NCBI RefSeq assembly: GCF_024138715.1
Contig: NZ_CP092074.1
Coordinates: forward strand, 2,108,001-2,172,000
Length of the DNA: 64,000 nt
Source of the DNA: Emticicia sp. 21SJ11W-3
Lineage (GTDB): Bacteria > Bacteroidota > Bacteroidia > Cytophagales > Spirosomataceae
Direction: 5' to 3'
Position numbers and translations under genes: made by a program. Shown here piece by piece: positions 17,069 to 25,255 of this stretch. How positions within the stretch are numbered: position 1 is the first letter of the stretch; each line of letters starts with the position of its first letter. Under the pieces are notes generated by a model that ran no database searches, had not been told where the DNA came from, and saw only the letters and a program-made list of their open reading frames with translations.

Positions 17069-18337
17069 TTACCAGATGGCTTGTATATCATGGCAGCCTC
17101 TGGGCATAAAAAGTTTGAAATCCTGTTTTTGTAAAGTGGGCTTGTCTCCGTTTTTTACCCGCCAGAATTCAACAGCGCCAAAATGTTTGGCATATACAAA
17201 ATAATCAAACACGGTAACAGCCAGATTTTTTCCGCTTTTATCAAAACAGATACTTTTGGGTAGTATTCCGTCAAATTCATAGTTGCTGATGTGGGTTAAC
17301 CGGCCATCTGAAGTCAACTTCAAAAGACTTAGAGAGGCCTTTTTGGTTAGTTCTGCACTTTGCCACGGGTAATGTGTTTGTCTGGCATTGGCAACCACAA
17401 CCAGGCTGCCATCTGGGCTTAACGCCAGGCCTTCGGGGTTCTGGCCTACTTTTATCCGTGCTAAAGGCGTATGGTCTGCCTGACCCTCCAAACTAAAACG
17501 GATAATAAAAACTTCTCCGTCTGCGCCATGCTCGTCTTTTTTGGTGTCAACAAGCAAAAAAAACTTTCCATCAGCAGTAAACTGCCCGACACCGGGAGAA
17601 GAACCGACCTTGAGCGATTTACCTTGTAATTCCAAGCGGATAATTTTATTACTTGGCCCATCGCGCGTGGTTTTTACCAGAGCAATTTCGCGCTTGTCGG
17701 CCAGAGTAATAGCAAGGTAATTACCCCCCGGATGCCAATTAACATCTGTCATTTTACCTGAAGGCAAGCCCTGAGGTTTATGGATTATCCTGACGGGTTT
17801 CCCGTTCTGGTCTAGCTCCAGAACCTGAAGCTCTTTTCCTTCTTCTTCTGAACAGATGGCAAGGTAGTCGCCCTGAGGGCTCATTGAAATTCCGGCTGGG
17901 TTTCTGCCCGTCGGGAATTTATATAATACTTTCGGATTACCGATATCTGCAATATCTATTACTGAGATAAATCCACCGGGTGGCAGGTCTTCCTGTATAT
18001 TTTTTACTTCATTAACGTTATCGGCGATTATGCCCCGACTTTCCAAAACATAGGCAAGACGATGTCTCTGCGACACCACCATACTTTTGGAACGGTTGAC
18101 TACCGAAGTAGAAACCATAAAGCTGCGGGCGTCATCATAAGACGTACCTAACGGAAGCCGAATGGACACAAAAGCGTCTTTTGCTCCTTTTTCTTTATAT
18201 AATTTGCCATCAAAAATTGCAGAGGCTGCCTGGTCTGCATCTGAAACAGCAATTAACCCTTTGGCCTCAAACTCTAAACTCTGCGAAAAAGAAGTAATAC
18301 TAACAAACAGAAATACATAGGGTAGGAGGTTCTTCAT
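17069..18337 (-). CDS. secreted YncE-like beta-propeller protein
   Basis: 422 residues with signal peptide (MKNLLPYVFLFVSITSFSQ) and repeated propeller blades: NPAGISMSPQGDYLAICSEE, MTDVNWHPGGNYLAITLADK, GVGQFTADGKFFLLVD, NPEGLALSPDGSLVVVANAR, PKSICFDKSGKNLAVTVFD. This is the lactonase/YVTN-type seven-bladed propeller. Function unknown; may bind a ligand or scaffold other periplasmic proteins. The cluster with the upstream Dabb gene (58-base gap) and the downstream TIM-barrel gene is of unknown meaning. Confidence 0.82.
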   Translation of the reverse strand: MKNLLPYVFLFVSITSFSQSLEFEAKGLIAVSDADQAASAIFDGKLYKEKGAKDAFVSIRLPLGTSYDDARSFMVSTSVVNRSKSMVVSQRHRLAYVLESRGIIADNVNEVKNIQEDLPPGGFISVIDIADIGNPKVLYKFPTGRNPAGISMSPQGDYLAICSEEEGKELQVLELDQNGKPVRIIHKPQGLPSGKMTDVNWHPGGNYLAITLADKREIALVKTTRDGPSNKIIRLELQGKSLKVGSSPGVGQFTADGKFFLLVDTKKDEHGADGEVFIIRFSLEGQADHTPLARIKVGQNPEGLALSPDGSLVVVANARQTHYPWQSAELTKKASLSLLKLTSDGRLTHISNYEFDGILPKSICFDKSGKNLAVTVFDYFVYAKHFGAVEFWRVKNGDKPTLQKQDFKLFMPRGCHDIQAIW

Positions 18338-18395
18338 AATTAGTATAACTTTGGTTTAATGCAAAAACAAAGGGTATGGTTACCAAAAGACCCTG

Positions 18396-18713
18396 TTAAC
18401 TTTCTGCATCATAAACCACTACTTTCTCCCACAGGTGCGAGCATTTTTCAACAAAAGCAAGGTGGTCGGGGTCGGTCTGATACGCCGCCTGTTGCTCTGG
18501 GGTATCGAACACAAAGGTGATTGAAAACTGATAAGAAGAGTCAATAACAGCGCGGTTGGTATCTGCAGGCAAGCCTACGTAGGCAGTCTGAATTAAATCA
18601 ATTTTTGATAGTTCAAGCAAACCTGCGTGCAATTCTTTGTGGTCTGCCTCATTTGTTTTGTCTTTTAACCAGAAAAATACAGTGTGTACGAATCCTTTTT
18701 TCAGATTAGCCAT
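18396..18713 (-). CDS. Dabb (stress-responsive alpha/beta barrel) domain protein
   Basis: 105 residues forming the dimeric ferredoxin-like fold of the Dabb family: FVHTVFFWLKDKTNEADHKE at the start, then YQFSITFVFDTPEQQAAYQTDPDHLAF. Small cytosolic proteins of this family include stress proteins and some cyclases. Function here unknown. It lies 27 bases after the lipase-like gene on the same strand. Confidence 0.88.
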   Translation of the reverse strand: MANLKKGFVHTVFFWLKDKTNEADHKELHAGLLELSKIDLIQTAYVGLPADTNRAVIDSSYQFSITFVFDTPEQQAAYQTDPDHLAFVEKCSHLWEKVVVYDAES

Positions 18714-18740
18714 GTCAAAAAAGTGTTTTTTATTATTTAA

Positions 18741-19931
18741 TTATTGATAGGATGCAAAAAATGAAATGGTGCTGGTAAGAAAAGACTCAATAGATGAACT
18801 ATGCGTGCCATTGTTTATACCTATGAGCTTTACGTTAGTGGCTCCTTTTTTCAACATGGCGTCATAAGCGGTTTGCGAATTGAAAAAAGGTACATAAGTA
18901 TCAGCGGTGCCGTGGACCAGTTGTGTTGGGGTTTTGGGTTTCCAGTCAAAAATATCATTGTCTTTTACTGCATTCATTAATGCGGTGTCAGAACCGTTTG
19001 CAAGACTTTGTTTCAGGGCATCGGTCAGAATGGTATTAAAACTTACCGATATGTTTGCGTTTTGCTTGTCTTTCTGAATCTGGCTTGCGTAAGGTTCAAT
19101 AAAATAGCTTGTTAAAGGCCTGTTAAGTTTATAGATGCGGTCGTAGGTAAGTAATACCCAGATGTACGAAGCATTGTAGCCCGGGTTACCGTCTGTGGTG
19201 GTTGAGGCAATGGTTTTAAAACTAAGCGTTTTGTTGTATGCGCCTGCCCCACAGCTTGACGCCTTCAAGTTAAACTCGTTTGTGGTTTCTTCTTCTATTT
19301 TTTTCTGTAAAGCCAAAGTTGCAAAACCACCCTCTGAGTATCCGCCTAAAAAAAGATTGTTGTTCCAGTTTATTTTTTCTTTGGCTATAAACTCTTTGGC
19401 AGCGCGTAGCATATCCAGGCTGGCAGTGGCCAGTCCTTCGCGTTGTTCGTATGTATGAGGCAAATTATTGCTTGCGCCATAGCCGATGTAATCCGGGGCG
19501 GCTACAATATAACCCAGAGTAGCTACCAGAGAAACCAGAGAGCCTTCGCCATCGCTTGTAAAGTAAGAGGGGGCGTCTTTGTCATTAAAAATAGTGCCAT
19601 GCTGGTAACTTACCAACGGATACGCTGCCGTACGATTGGAGATTACCGGCACAACCAGTGCACCGGAGGCCTGTATCTCGGTACCATCGGTATTTTTAGT
19701 TTTATATACCAGCTTGTATTGCTTTACGCCACCTTGTATAAATAAGGCAAATGCCTGGCCCTGAGTGCCAAGCGAGGCAATAAGCTGGTCTTTTGAATAT
19801 TCTTTAACTAAGGTAGAACTAACAAGTGTAACAGCCTGCGGACTGGGTTCTGAGGTTGTTTTTTCGCATGACCACGTAAAAACAGCAAGTGTGATGGATA
19901 AAAAGAAATACTTTAAGAATCTGTTTTTCAT
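18741..19931 (-). CDS. lipase/esterase-like alpha/beta hydrolase lipoprotein
   Basis: I prefer the ATG at 19931 because the product then starts MKNRFLKYFFLSITLAVFTWSC, a lipoprotein signal with the lipid-attached Cys at residue 22; the frame opens six codons earlier at 19949. The 396-residue protein shows an alpha/beta hydrolase fold with nucleophile elbow GYSEGG (Ser199), a late Asp in LVHGTADTYVPF and a His in NNGTHSSS near the end. Architecture matches fungal-type secretory lipase (LIP) family. It is probably anchored in a membrane facing the periplasm. Substrate unknown, probably an ester. Confidence 0.85.
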   Translation of the reverse strand: MKNRFLKYFFLSITLAVFTWSCEKTTSEPSPQAVTLVSSTLVKEYSKDQLIASLGTQGQAFALFIQGGVKQYKLVYKTKNTDGTEIQASGALVVPVISNRTAAYPLVSYQHGTIFNDKDAPSYFTSDGEGSLVSLVATLGYIVAAPDYIGYGASNNLPHTYEQREGLATASLDMLRAAKEFIAKEKINWNNNLFLGGYSEGGFATLALQKKIEEETTNEFNLKASSCGAGAYNKTLSFKTIASTTTDGNPGYNASYIWVLLTYDRIYKLNRPLTSYFIEPYASQIQKDKQNANISVSFNTILTDALKQSLANGSDTALMNAVKDNDIFDWKPKTPTQLVHGTADTYVPFFNSQTAYDAMLKKGATNVKLIGINNGTHSSSIESFLTSTISFFASYQ

Positions 19932-20090
19932 GTTGTTAGTGATTGTCAAGACAAAGTTATTAAATTAATTGGATAAGGCTCAGCCGTAAACCCCCTTTTT
20001 TGAGCCTTGATCGGTATTTTAGGTTTGCGTTTTTCTTTTTCCGGCTGGCCTGTCAATGCTGTATCATCATTGTGTTAATGCGGTTCTGAA

Positions 20091-20124
20091 CAAAAAAAGC
20101 TGAAATGCTATTGCATGTCAGCTT
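20091..20124 (-). terminator. Rho-independent terminator for the dienoyl-CoA reductase-like gene
   Basis: On the minus strand a stem AGCTGA-ATGC/GCAT-TCAGCT (one mismatch pair, four-base loop) is followed by a run of seven T (the A run at 20092-20098). Confidence 0.75.
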
Positions 20125-20154
20125 GTAAGCTCAGGGCAAAAGGTTTGGTTGCCT

Positions 20155-21060
20155 TTACTCGTCTTTTTTGCTTTTGGTGTTCGACTTGATTGCCGCCTGA
20201 ATGATATCCCACATTTCGTTAGGTATAGCACCCAGATGGTTAAACTGCCCTGCGCCGTTCAGCCATTCGCCACCGTCTATGGTTACCACTTCTCCGTTTA
20301 TGTAGGAAGAAAAATCTGATAACAGGTAAGCAGCCAGATTGGCCAGTTCCTGATGTTCGCCAACGCGCTTCAGAGGCACATTGCCAAAGTCTGAAAATCT
20401 TTCTCTGAGATGCTCTGGGAATGCATCTACTGGAAACAGCCTGTCCCATGCACCTTTGGTTGGAAACGGCCCCGGTGCAATGGCATTAAACCTGATTCCA
20501 TATTTTGCCCACTCAACCGCCAGGCTTCTTGTCATTGATAACACGCCAGCCTTTGCCATGGCTGATGGCACAACAAATGCAGAGCCTGTCCAGCTATAGG
20601 TGGTTATAATGCTTAATACATTTGCCTTTTGTTGGGTTTCAATCCAGTGTTTACCAAAGGCGAGCGTGCAGTAATAAGTTCCTTTTAGTACAATGTCTAC
20701 AACAGTATCAATGGCGCGGTGCGATAGCCGCTCGGTAGGTGATATAAAGTTGCCCGCTGCATTGTTTAGTAAACCGTCTACTTTGCCAAATTCGGCAATG
20801 GCTTTGTCTTTCATGGCTTCAATGGCGCCGTAGTCGCGCACATCGCAGGCTATAGGTAATATTTTGCCACCAGTTTCGCTGGTCAGCTCATGCGCGGTTT
20901 CTTCCAGTACATTCAGCTTCCGGCTTGTTATTACTACGTTTGCACCCAACTGCAGAAAATATTTTGTCATTGATTTGCCCAGACCTGTGCCACCACCTGT
21001 TACCACAAAGGTTTTACCTTCTAGTGCGCCGTCTCTCAGCATTGGTTCGTTATAAGCCAT
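20155..21060 (-). CDS. SDR oxidoreductase, 2,4-dienoyl-CoA reductase-like
   Basis: 301 residues. Rossmann motif GGGTGLGKSMTKYF (NADPH binding) near residue 22, NNAAGNFISPTERLS, then the segment YSWTGSAFVVPSAMAKAGV, which follows the active-site pattern of mitochondrial-type 2,4-dienoyl-CoA reductase (Tyr and Lys in Y..TGS.FVVPSA.AKAG), and FNAIAPGPFPTKGAWDRL. Expected to reduce polyunsaturated enoyl-CoA intermediates in beta-oxidation using NADPH. No other fatty-acid genes are adjacent. It is a different family from the flavin-containing E. coli FadH, so no symbol is given. Confidence 0.88.
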   Translation of the reverse strand: MAYNEPMLRDGALEGKTFVVTGGGTGLGKSMTKYFLQLGANVVITSRKLNVLEETAHELTSETGGKILPIACDVRDYGAIEAMKDKAIAEFGKVDGLLNNAAGNFISPTERLSHRAIDTVVDIVLKGTYYCTLAFGKHWIETQQKANVLSIITTYSWTGSAFVVPSAMAKAGVLSMTRSLAVEWAKYGIRFNAIAPGPFPTKGAWDRLFPVDAFPEHLRERFSDFGNVPLKRVGEHQELANLAAYLLSDFSSYINGEVVTIDGGEWLNGAGQFNHLGAIPNEMWDIIQAAIKSNTKSKKDE

Positions 21061-21139
21061 TTTTGGTATCGTTTTTAATTGTTGATTTGTATTATTTCAA
21101 GAAAAATTTAGGCGAAATAATTTTTGTAAAGCTAAAATA

Positions 21140-21176
21140 AAAAAGCCACAGATGAAACATTCATCTGTGGCTTTTT
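21140..21176 (-). terminator. Rho-independent terminator after the YceI gene
   Basis: Perfect 16-bp stem AAAAAGCCACAGATGA/TCATCTGTGGCTTTTT with a 5-nt loop; the T-rich side faces away from the YceI gene on the minus strand. Confidence 0.8.
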
Positions 21177-21206
21177 CGAAACGAATACTCTAAAATCTGC
21201 TAACAA

Positions 21207-21818
21207 TTATTTAGCAGCTACCAACTTCACATCAACAAGGAAATTATCGTGGATAGCTTTGTCGCCAATGGCATCAAAGAATGATTTTGAAGCATATTTG
21301 CTACCGAATTTAGTGCGGTCAACCTCAAATTTGGCTGTAGCAGTAGCAGAACCTTTTTTATCTACACTTACGGTAGCAGGAAACGTGATAGCCTGGGTAA
21401 CACCATTGATAGTAAGGTTACCAGCAATGTCATAGTTAGCGCCACCTTTAGGTGTAGCTTTAGTGATTTTAAAGCTGGCTGTTGGGTATTTTGCTGCATC
21501 AAAGAAATCAGGGGCTTTCAGGTGGCCTGTTAGTTTAGCGTTGTATTCTGCATCTTTCAGGTCTACCACTTTAATGCTGTTGATGTCAATTACAAAATCT
21601 CCACCAACCAGTTTGTCGCCATCAACGGCAAGGCTACCACTTTGAATGTTGATAGTACCGTTGTGTTCACCGGTAATTTTTTTACCAATCCAGTTAAAAG
21701 AGCTGGCTTTGGTGTCTACTTTTAATGTTTGTGGGCCTTTTTTACCATTATCGGCCAGCGCTGAAAAACTTACTAAACCTGCAACTGCAACTGTAAATAA
21801 ACTTCTGATAATTTTCAT
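21207..21818 (-). CDS. YceI family periplasmic protein
   Basis: 203 residues with signal peptide ending FSALA. The body LKVDTKASSFNWIGKKITGEHNGTINIQSGSLAVDGDKLVGGDFVIDINSI and TASFKITKATPKGGANYDIAGNLTINGVTQAITFPATV is the lipocalin-like YceI domain, which in other bacteria binds polyisoprenoid lipids. It lies 110 bases downstream of a MarR regulator on the same strand, a common pairing, so it is probably controlled by it. Confidence 0.93.
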   Translation of the reverse strand: MKIIRSLFTVAVAGLVSFSALADNGKKGPQTLKVDTKASSFNWIGKKITGEHNGTINIQSGSLAVDGDKLVGGDFVIDINSIKVVDLKDAEYNAKLTGHLKAPDFFDAAKYPTASFKITKATPKGGANYDIAGNLTINGVTQAITFPATVSVDKKGSATATAKFEVDRTKFGSKYASKSFFDAIGDKAIHDNFLVDVKLVAAK

Positions 21819-21928
21819 TGGTTTTGAAATTTAATTTTAAAAAGTAATTAATTAATTTAAATTATTTATAATCAATAGATTAAGTAGATTATAACATCCT
21901 TGTTTTAATGACCTATTCCTGGTTAGGC

Positions 21929-22387
21929 TTATTGGCTGTTTCTGAGTTTATCAAGTAAATTACTCAGGGCTTCGGCTTCTTCCGGTGTCAGGTTTGAAAA
22001 TGTCGACTCCCAGCTTTCCTGCAGTACATCTATTTCTTCTAATACTTCCAGGCCTTTGTCTGTGATACGAACATCACACGCACGTCTGTCATCCTTGTTG
22101 TCGCATCTGGTAGCCAAACCCTTCAGCAGAAGTTTATCAACCAGCCTTGACGCATTAGACATCTTATCCAGCATCCGGTCTATAATTCCGTTTACTGTAA
22201 TCGGATTCGGATATTGCCCCCTCAAAATTCTGAGTACGTTGTATTGCTGAGCCGTCAGGTCAAACGGTTTCAGAATATTCATGTGGTCGCTGTTCATCCA
22301 GTTATTGGTAAACAGTATATTCACTACCAGTTTCTGATACGGGCTCTTAAAAGGTTTTTGTTGTTTTATGTCTTTTTCTATCGACAT
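21929..22387 (-). CDS. MarR family transcriptional regulator
   Basis: 152 residues. A winged helix-turn-helix of the MarR type: DLTAQQYNVLRILRGQYPNPITVNGIIDRMLDKMSNASRLVDKLLLKGLATRCDNKDDRRACDVRITDKG, with the DxR...D wing. It should act as a dimer on a palindromic operator; an 18-bp palindrome lies 37-55 bases before the start (22425-22442). The neighbour downstream is YceI, so an autoregulated marR-yceI unit responding to a small aromatic or lipid ligand is likely. Confidence 0.93.
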   Translation of the reverse strand: MSIEKDIKQQKPFKSPYQKLVVNILFTNNWMNSDHMNILKPFDLTAQQYNVLRILRGQYPNPITVNGIIDRMLDKMSNASRLVDKLLLKGLATRCDNKDDRRACDVRITDKGLEVLEEIDVLQESWESTFSNLTPEEAEALSNLLDKLRNSQ

Positions 22388-22424
22388 CTCTCTTCTCTAA
22401 CTGAGTGTTATAAAGTATTTCAAT

Positions 22425-22442
22425 TATATGTTAGTACATATA
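22425..22442. promoter_or_regulatory. candidate MarR operator upstream of the marR gene
   Basis: TATATGT-TAGT-ACATATA is a perfect 7-bp inverted repeat with a 4-bp centre. It sits just upstream of a -7-like TACTTTA (minus strand, 22411-22417), a position suited to blocking RNA polymerase. Confidence 0.5.
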
Positions 22443-22486
22443 TTACAAGTGTCAATGAATTTTAGTTCCTGTATCTGAAAAAAAAA

Positions 22487-24331
22487 TTATCGGAGAGGTA
22501 TGATTGTTGGAGCAGAAATGTCAAAATCGCGGAGACGAAGTGGCTGGATGCCGTCAAAAGCCAAGCGAAGATTTGAGCTAATGGCAGGTATATTAGGATA
22601 ATAGCCAACACGAATCTGAAAAGTTTTTATAGTAAGGTTTTCATTTCTGAACCTGAGGCCCACACCGTATCCTCTATACAAAGTGCTTGAAAAAAGTTTT
22701 GAATCGCTCAAACTTACCAGGCCGAAATTCGCAAAAGTAAAATACGCTATTCTGAAACCCAACAGACTTTTTTTAGAGAATAAGACAGATTCCAGCCCTA
22801 GCGTCAGTCGTTTGTCACCGATGAGGGCGTTACTGTTGACACCGATAATGCCGTCTTGCCCGCTTATGTTCAGATAATCAACCGGGTCGCGGTTAATGCC
22901 ATAAGTAAAGCCAAGATTAATAAAATTACGCGACTGCACCTGCCCCAACCGCATCAACGGGCTGAAATAATAGCTTTGAAAGCTAAGAATACCCTGTTGG
23001 GTGGTTTTTTTCTTGAAATAAGTACCTGCACTGGCCAGAAAATAAAGGTATCCGTGATTACGGCTCAGATACGTACCATTGGCATACTGAAGCGCAGCGT
23101 ATTGGCGTCCGCCAAATTCTGTTTCTTCGCGGCCTACTGTCAGCGAGTGCAGGCTGCCGGTTGGTACGTCTTCGGTTCGTCCGAAACCATAAATAAGTAC
23201 GTCTCTTTTATAATTTCTGGTTGAATAACCAATGCTGATTAGGGTTGTGTTGCGGTCCCAGTAAATTTTGTTGGTGTCTGCCCTTACCTCCGGTCTTGTT
23301 TTGTAATCGTAGCTTAAATTACGGGCGGCTATAATAAGTCTCTGATTATTATTAAAGCTTTTGAGCTTAAAGGCTCGGCCATACCACAGGTCAGAGTAAT
23401 AATAGCCTGTCTGGTAAACCATTTCTTTATCTGTTGGCGAGTTTCCAAGTTTTTTATATTCTCTTAATTTGTAATAACCCAGCTCAACGGCTCCTGCGTT
23501 TTTGGTTTCTACTGTAAGAAATGGACGGGATACCCTGATTGAATACTGGCTTAGGTCTCGTTCATAAATAGCGCTCATTTGCCCCGTAACAAATGATTTG
23601 CCAATGTAGGGTATCGTATAAATGCTTCTGTAACCCAGGGGCTGGTAGGGGTCGTCTTTCCGCCAGGTGGCTCTGTTAAGAAATGAATGGCCCGTACCCA
23701 GGAAATTCCGGTCTTCAATGCCAAATCTGAAATCGTTTATGCCGCTGGCAGAGGCATCTACATTTATAGACCATACATCTTGCACCAATACTACAACTTC
23801 AACCATTTCTTCGCTGGTCTCACTAAGGTTTACCAATATGCGTGCGTCATGGATACTAGGGTTAGCCCGCAAAAGGCGTTCGGTATCTTTTAAATATTGC
23901 GGCACAAGTTTATCACCTTCACCAAATAATAAAAAAGATCTTCTGATAATGCCTTCTCTAGTGTTTCTGTGCAGATTTTTGCTAAGAAAACGCTCAAATC
24001 TGTCGCCCCGTCGGGTGGTGTCATTCACTGTCGGCCCAAAAATGTCTAACTGCCTTATGGTAACTTTCTCAATTATTTTGCCTTTGTATATCTCAAACGG
24101 ATTCGCATCCAGTTTGTTAATTTCGTTTTTCAGGGCATTGGTATTATACACATCTCTAAACAAAAAACCATAGAATTGCCTCCCTATCCGGCTTTGCTCC
24201 ATTCTGGTTTTTAGTTTGGTATACATGACACTATCCTTGGCAGACTTGTCGCTGTCAAATTTTCTGTAGTCTGGGGTTTGTCCGAAAATGTAATGAGAAA
24301 CCAATAAAAATATAAAGGTCCAATTCTTCAT
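22487..24331 (-). CDS. outer-membrane protein with POTRA-like N-domain (Omp85/BamA-like)
   Basis: I chose the ATG at 24331 because the product then starts MKNWTFIFLLVSHYIFGQ, a signal peptide; the frame is open to 24370. The 614-residue protein has a POTRA-like region at about 85-190 (IIEKVTIRQLDIFGPTVND, LLRANPSIHDARILVNLSETSEEMVEVVVLVQDVWSINVDAS) and a long beta-barrel from about 195 to the end, with the LGTGHSFLNRATWRKDDPYQP segment recalling BamA (GTGQ). It probably inserts into or exports through the outer membrane. It is not the main BamA, which is longer with five POTRA domains. Function unknown. Confidence 0.7.
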   Translation of the reverse strand: MKNWTFIFLLVSHYIFGQTPDYRKFDSDKSAKDSVMYTKLKTRMEQSRIGRQFYGFLFRDVYNTNALKNEINKLDANPFEIYKGKIIEKVTIRQLDIFGPTVNDTTRRGDRFERFLSKNLHRNTREGIIRRSFLLFGEGDKLVPQYLKDTERLLRANPSIHDARILVNLSETSEEMVEVVVLVQDVWSINVDASASGINDFRFGIEDRNFLGTGHSFLNRATWRKDDPYQPLGYRSIYTIPYIGKSFVTGQMSAIYERDLSQYSIRVSRPFLTVETKNAGAVELGYYKLREYKKLGNSPTDKEMVYQTGYYYSDLWYGRAFKLKSFNNNQRLIIAARNLSYDYKTRPEVRADTNKIYWDRNTTLISIGYSTRNYKRDVLIYGFGRTEDVPTGSLHSLTVGREETEFGGRQYAALQYANGTYLSRNHGYLYFLASAGTYFKKKTTQQGILSFQSYYFSPLMRLGQVQSRNFINLGFTYGINRDPVDYLNISGQDGIIGVNSNALIGDKRLTLGLESVLFSKKSLLGFRIAYFTFANFGLVSLSDSKLFSSTLYRGYGVGLRFRNENLTIKTFQIRVGYYPNIPAISSNLRLAFDGIQPLRLRDFDISAPTIIPLR

Positions 24332-24653
24332 GCTGAAAAGATTCGATTTTTTCAGTACCGATGTTAGCATCTGTTTTGGATTAGCCGGCCATATAGCAAC
24401 GCAAAGGCGGCTTATTCATTGTAAGTAAATACGAATTGTAATTAAATTGTTTGAATTAATTCAAGAATTGAAATATACGGTTTAATTGTCGGGTTTCCAT
24501 ATTAATTTGTTTTAACGTACCCAGAGCGTAAACTATCTATGTAAGAGATGAGTATTGTAGAAAATAGGTTGTATAGGCGCCGAAACTTTTACAATTGCTC
24601 GTTTTTGTAGCAGGTATTTATTTATTTCGCATTTTATTACTTAGTGCAGCATT
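24332..24653. other. 322-base divergent gap upstream of maf
   Basis: A/T-rich, with no gene. It contains a perfect 14-bp palindrome TTGAATTAATTCAA at 24451-24464, possibly a regulator site, and only weak -7-like sequences before maf. Confidence 0.5.
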
Positions 24654-25229
24654 ATGCAATTATCAAAACCGCTTATACTGGCTTCCAATTCTCCGCGCCG
24701 GAAAGAAATTATGCACAATGCGGGTTTCGGGTTCTCAATAAAAGTAATACCAACAGATGAGGTTTTTCCTGCTGAAATGCCAGTAGCAGAAGTGCCGGCT
24801 TATCTGGCCAAAAACAAGGCCGAGTGTTTCAGAGAAACCCTGTCTGATGAGATTGTTTTATGTGCAGACACCGTTGTGATTGTTGACAACGAAATTATTA
24901 ACAAACCTGCCGGTATTGATGATGCCAGAAGGATGCTCAGGCTTTTAAGCAATAAGGTGCACAGGGTAATTACCGGGGTTTGTATGATGACAGCCGAAGA
25001 AACAATTACTTTCAGCGATACAACCTATGTAACTTTTAAGCCATTGAGCGATTGGGAAATTGAGTATTACATACAAAAATGGCAGCCGTTTGATAAAGCA
25101 GGAAGCTATGGCGTGCAGGATTTTATAGGTATGATAGGTATTACAAAAATAGAGGGGTCGTTCTATACCGTTATGGGTTTACCTATTCATAAGGTTTATG
25201 AGCAGCTTCAGCGGTTTATGGTTGTATAG
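24654..25229 (+). CDS. maf: Maf-type nucleoside triphosphate pyrophosphatase
   Basis: 191 residues with the Maf signature SNSPRRKEIM near residue 10, the AxNKAE segment (LAKNKAECF), CADTVVIVDNEIINKPAG and the C-terminal QDFIGMIGITKIEGSFYTVMGLPI. These enzymes hydrolyse modified or canonical NTPs (dTTP, UTP) to NMP and pyrophosphate and affect septum formation in some bacteria. The GH13 gene follows after 26 bases, same strand. Confidence 0.93.
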   Translation: MQLSKPLILASNSPRRKEIMHNAGFGFSIKVIPTDEVFPAEMPVAEVPAYLAKNKAECFRETLSDEIVLCADTVVIVDNEIINKPAGIDDARRMLRLLSNKVHRVITGVCMMTAEETITFSDTTYVTFKPLSDWEIEYYIQKWQPFDKAGSYGVQDFIGMIGITKIEGSFYTVMGLPIHKVYEQLQRFMVV

Positions 25230-25255
25230 TTTCTGCTGTTTAAAATTTAATCGGA

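Noticed and set aside
24451-24464. Palindrome TTGAATTAATTCAA as a defined regulator site
   Set aside because: It is perfect but short and A/T-rich in an A/T-rich gap; no regulator gene is adjacent, so chance cannot be excluded.
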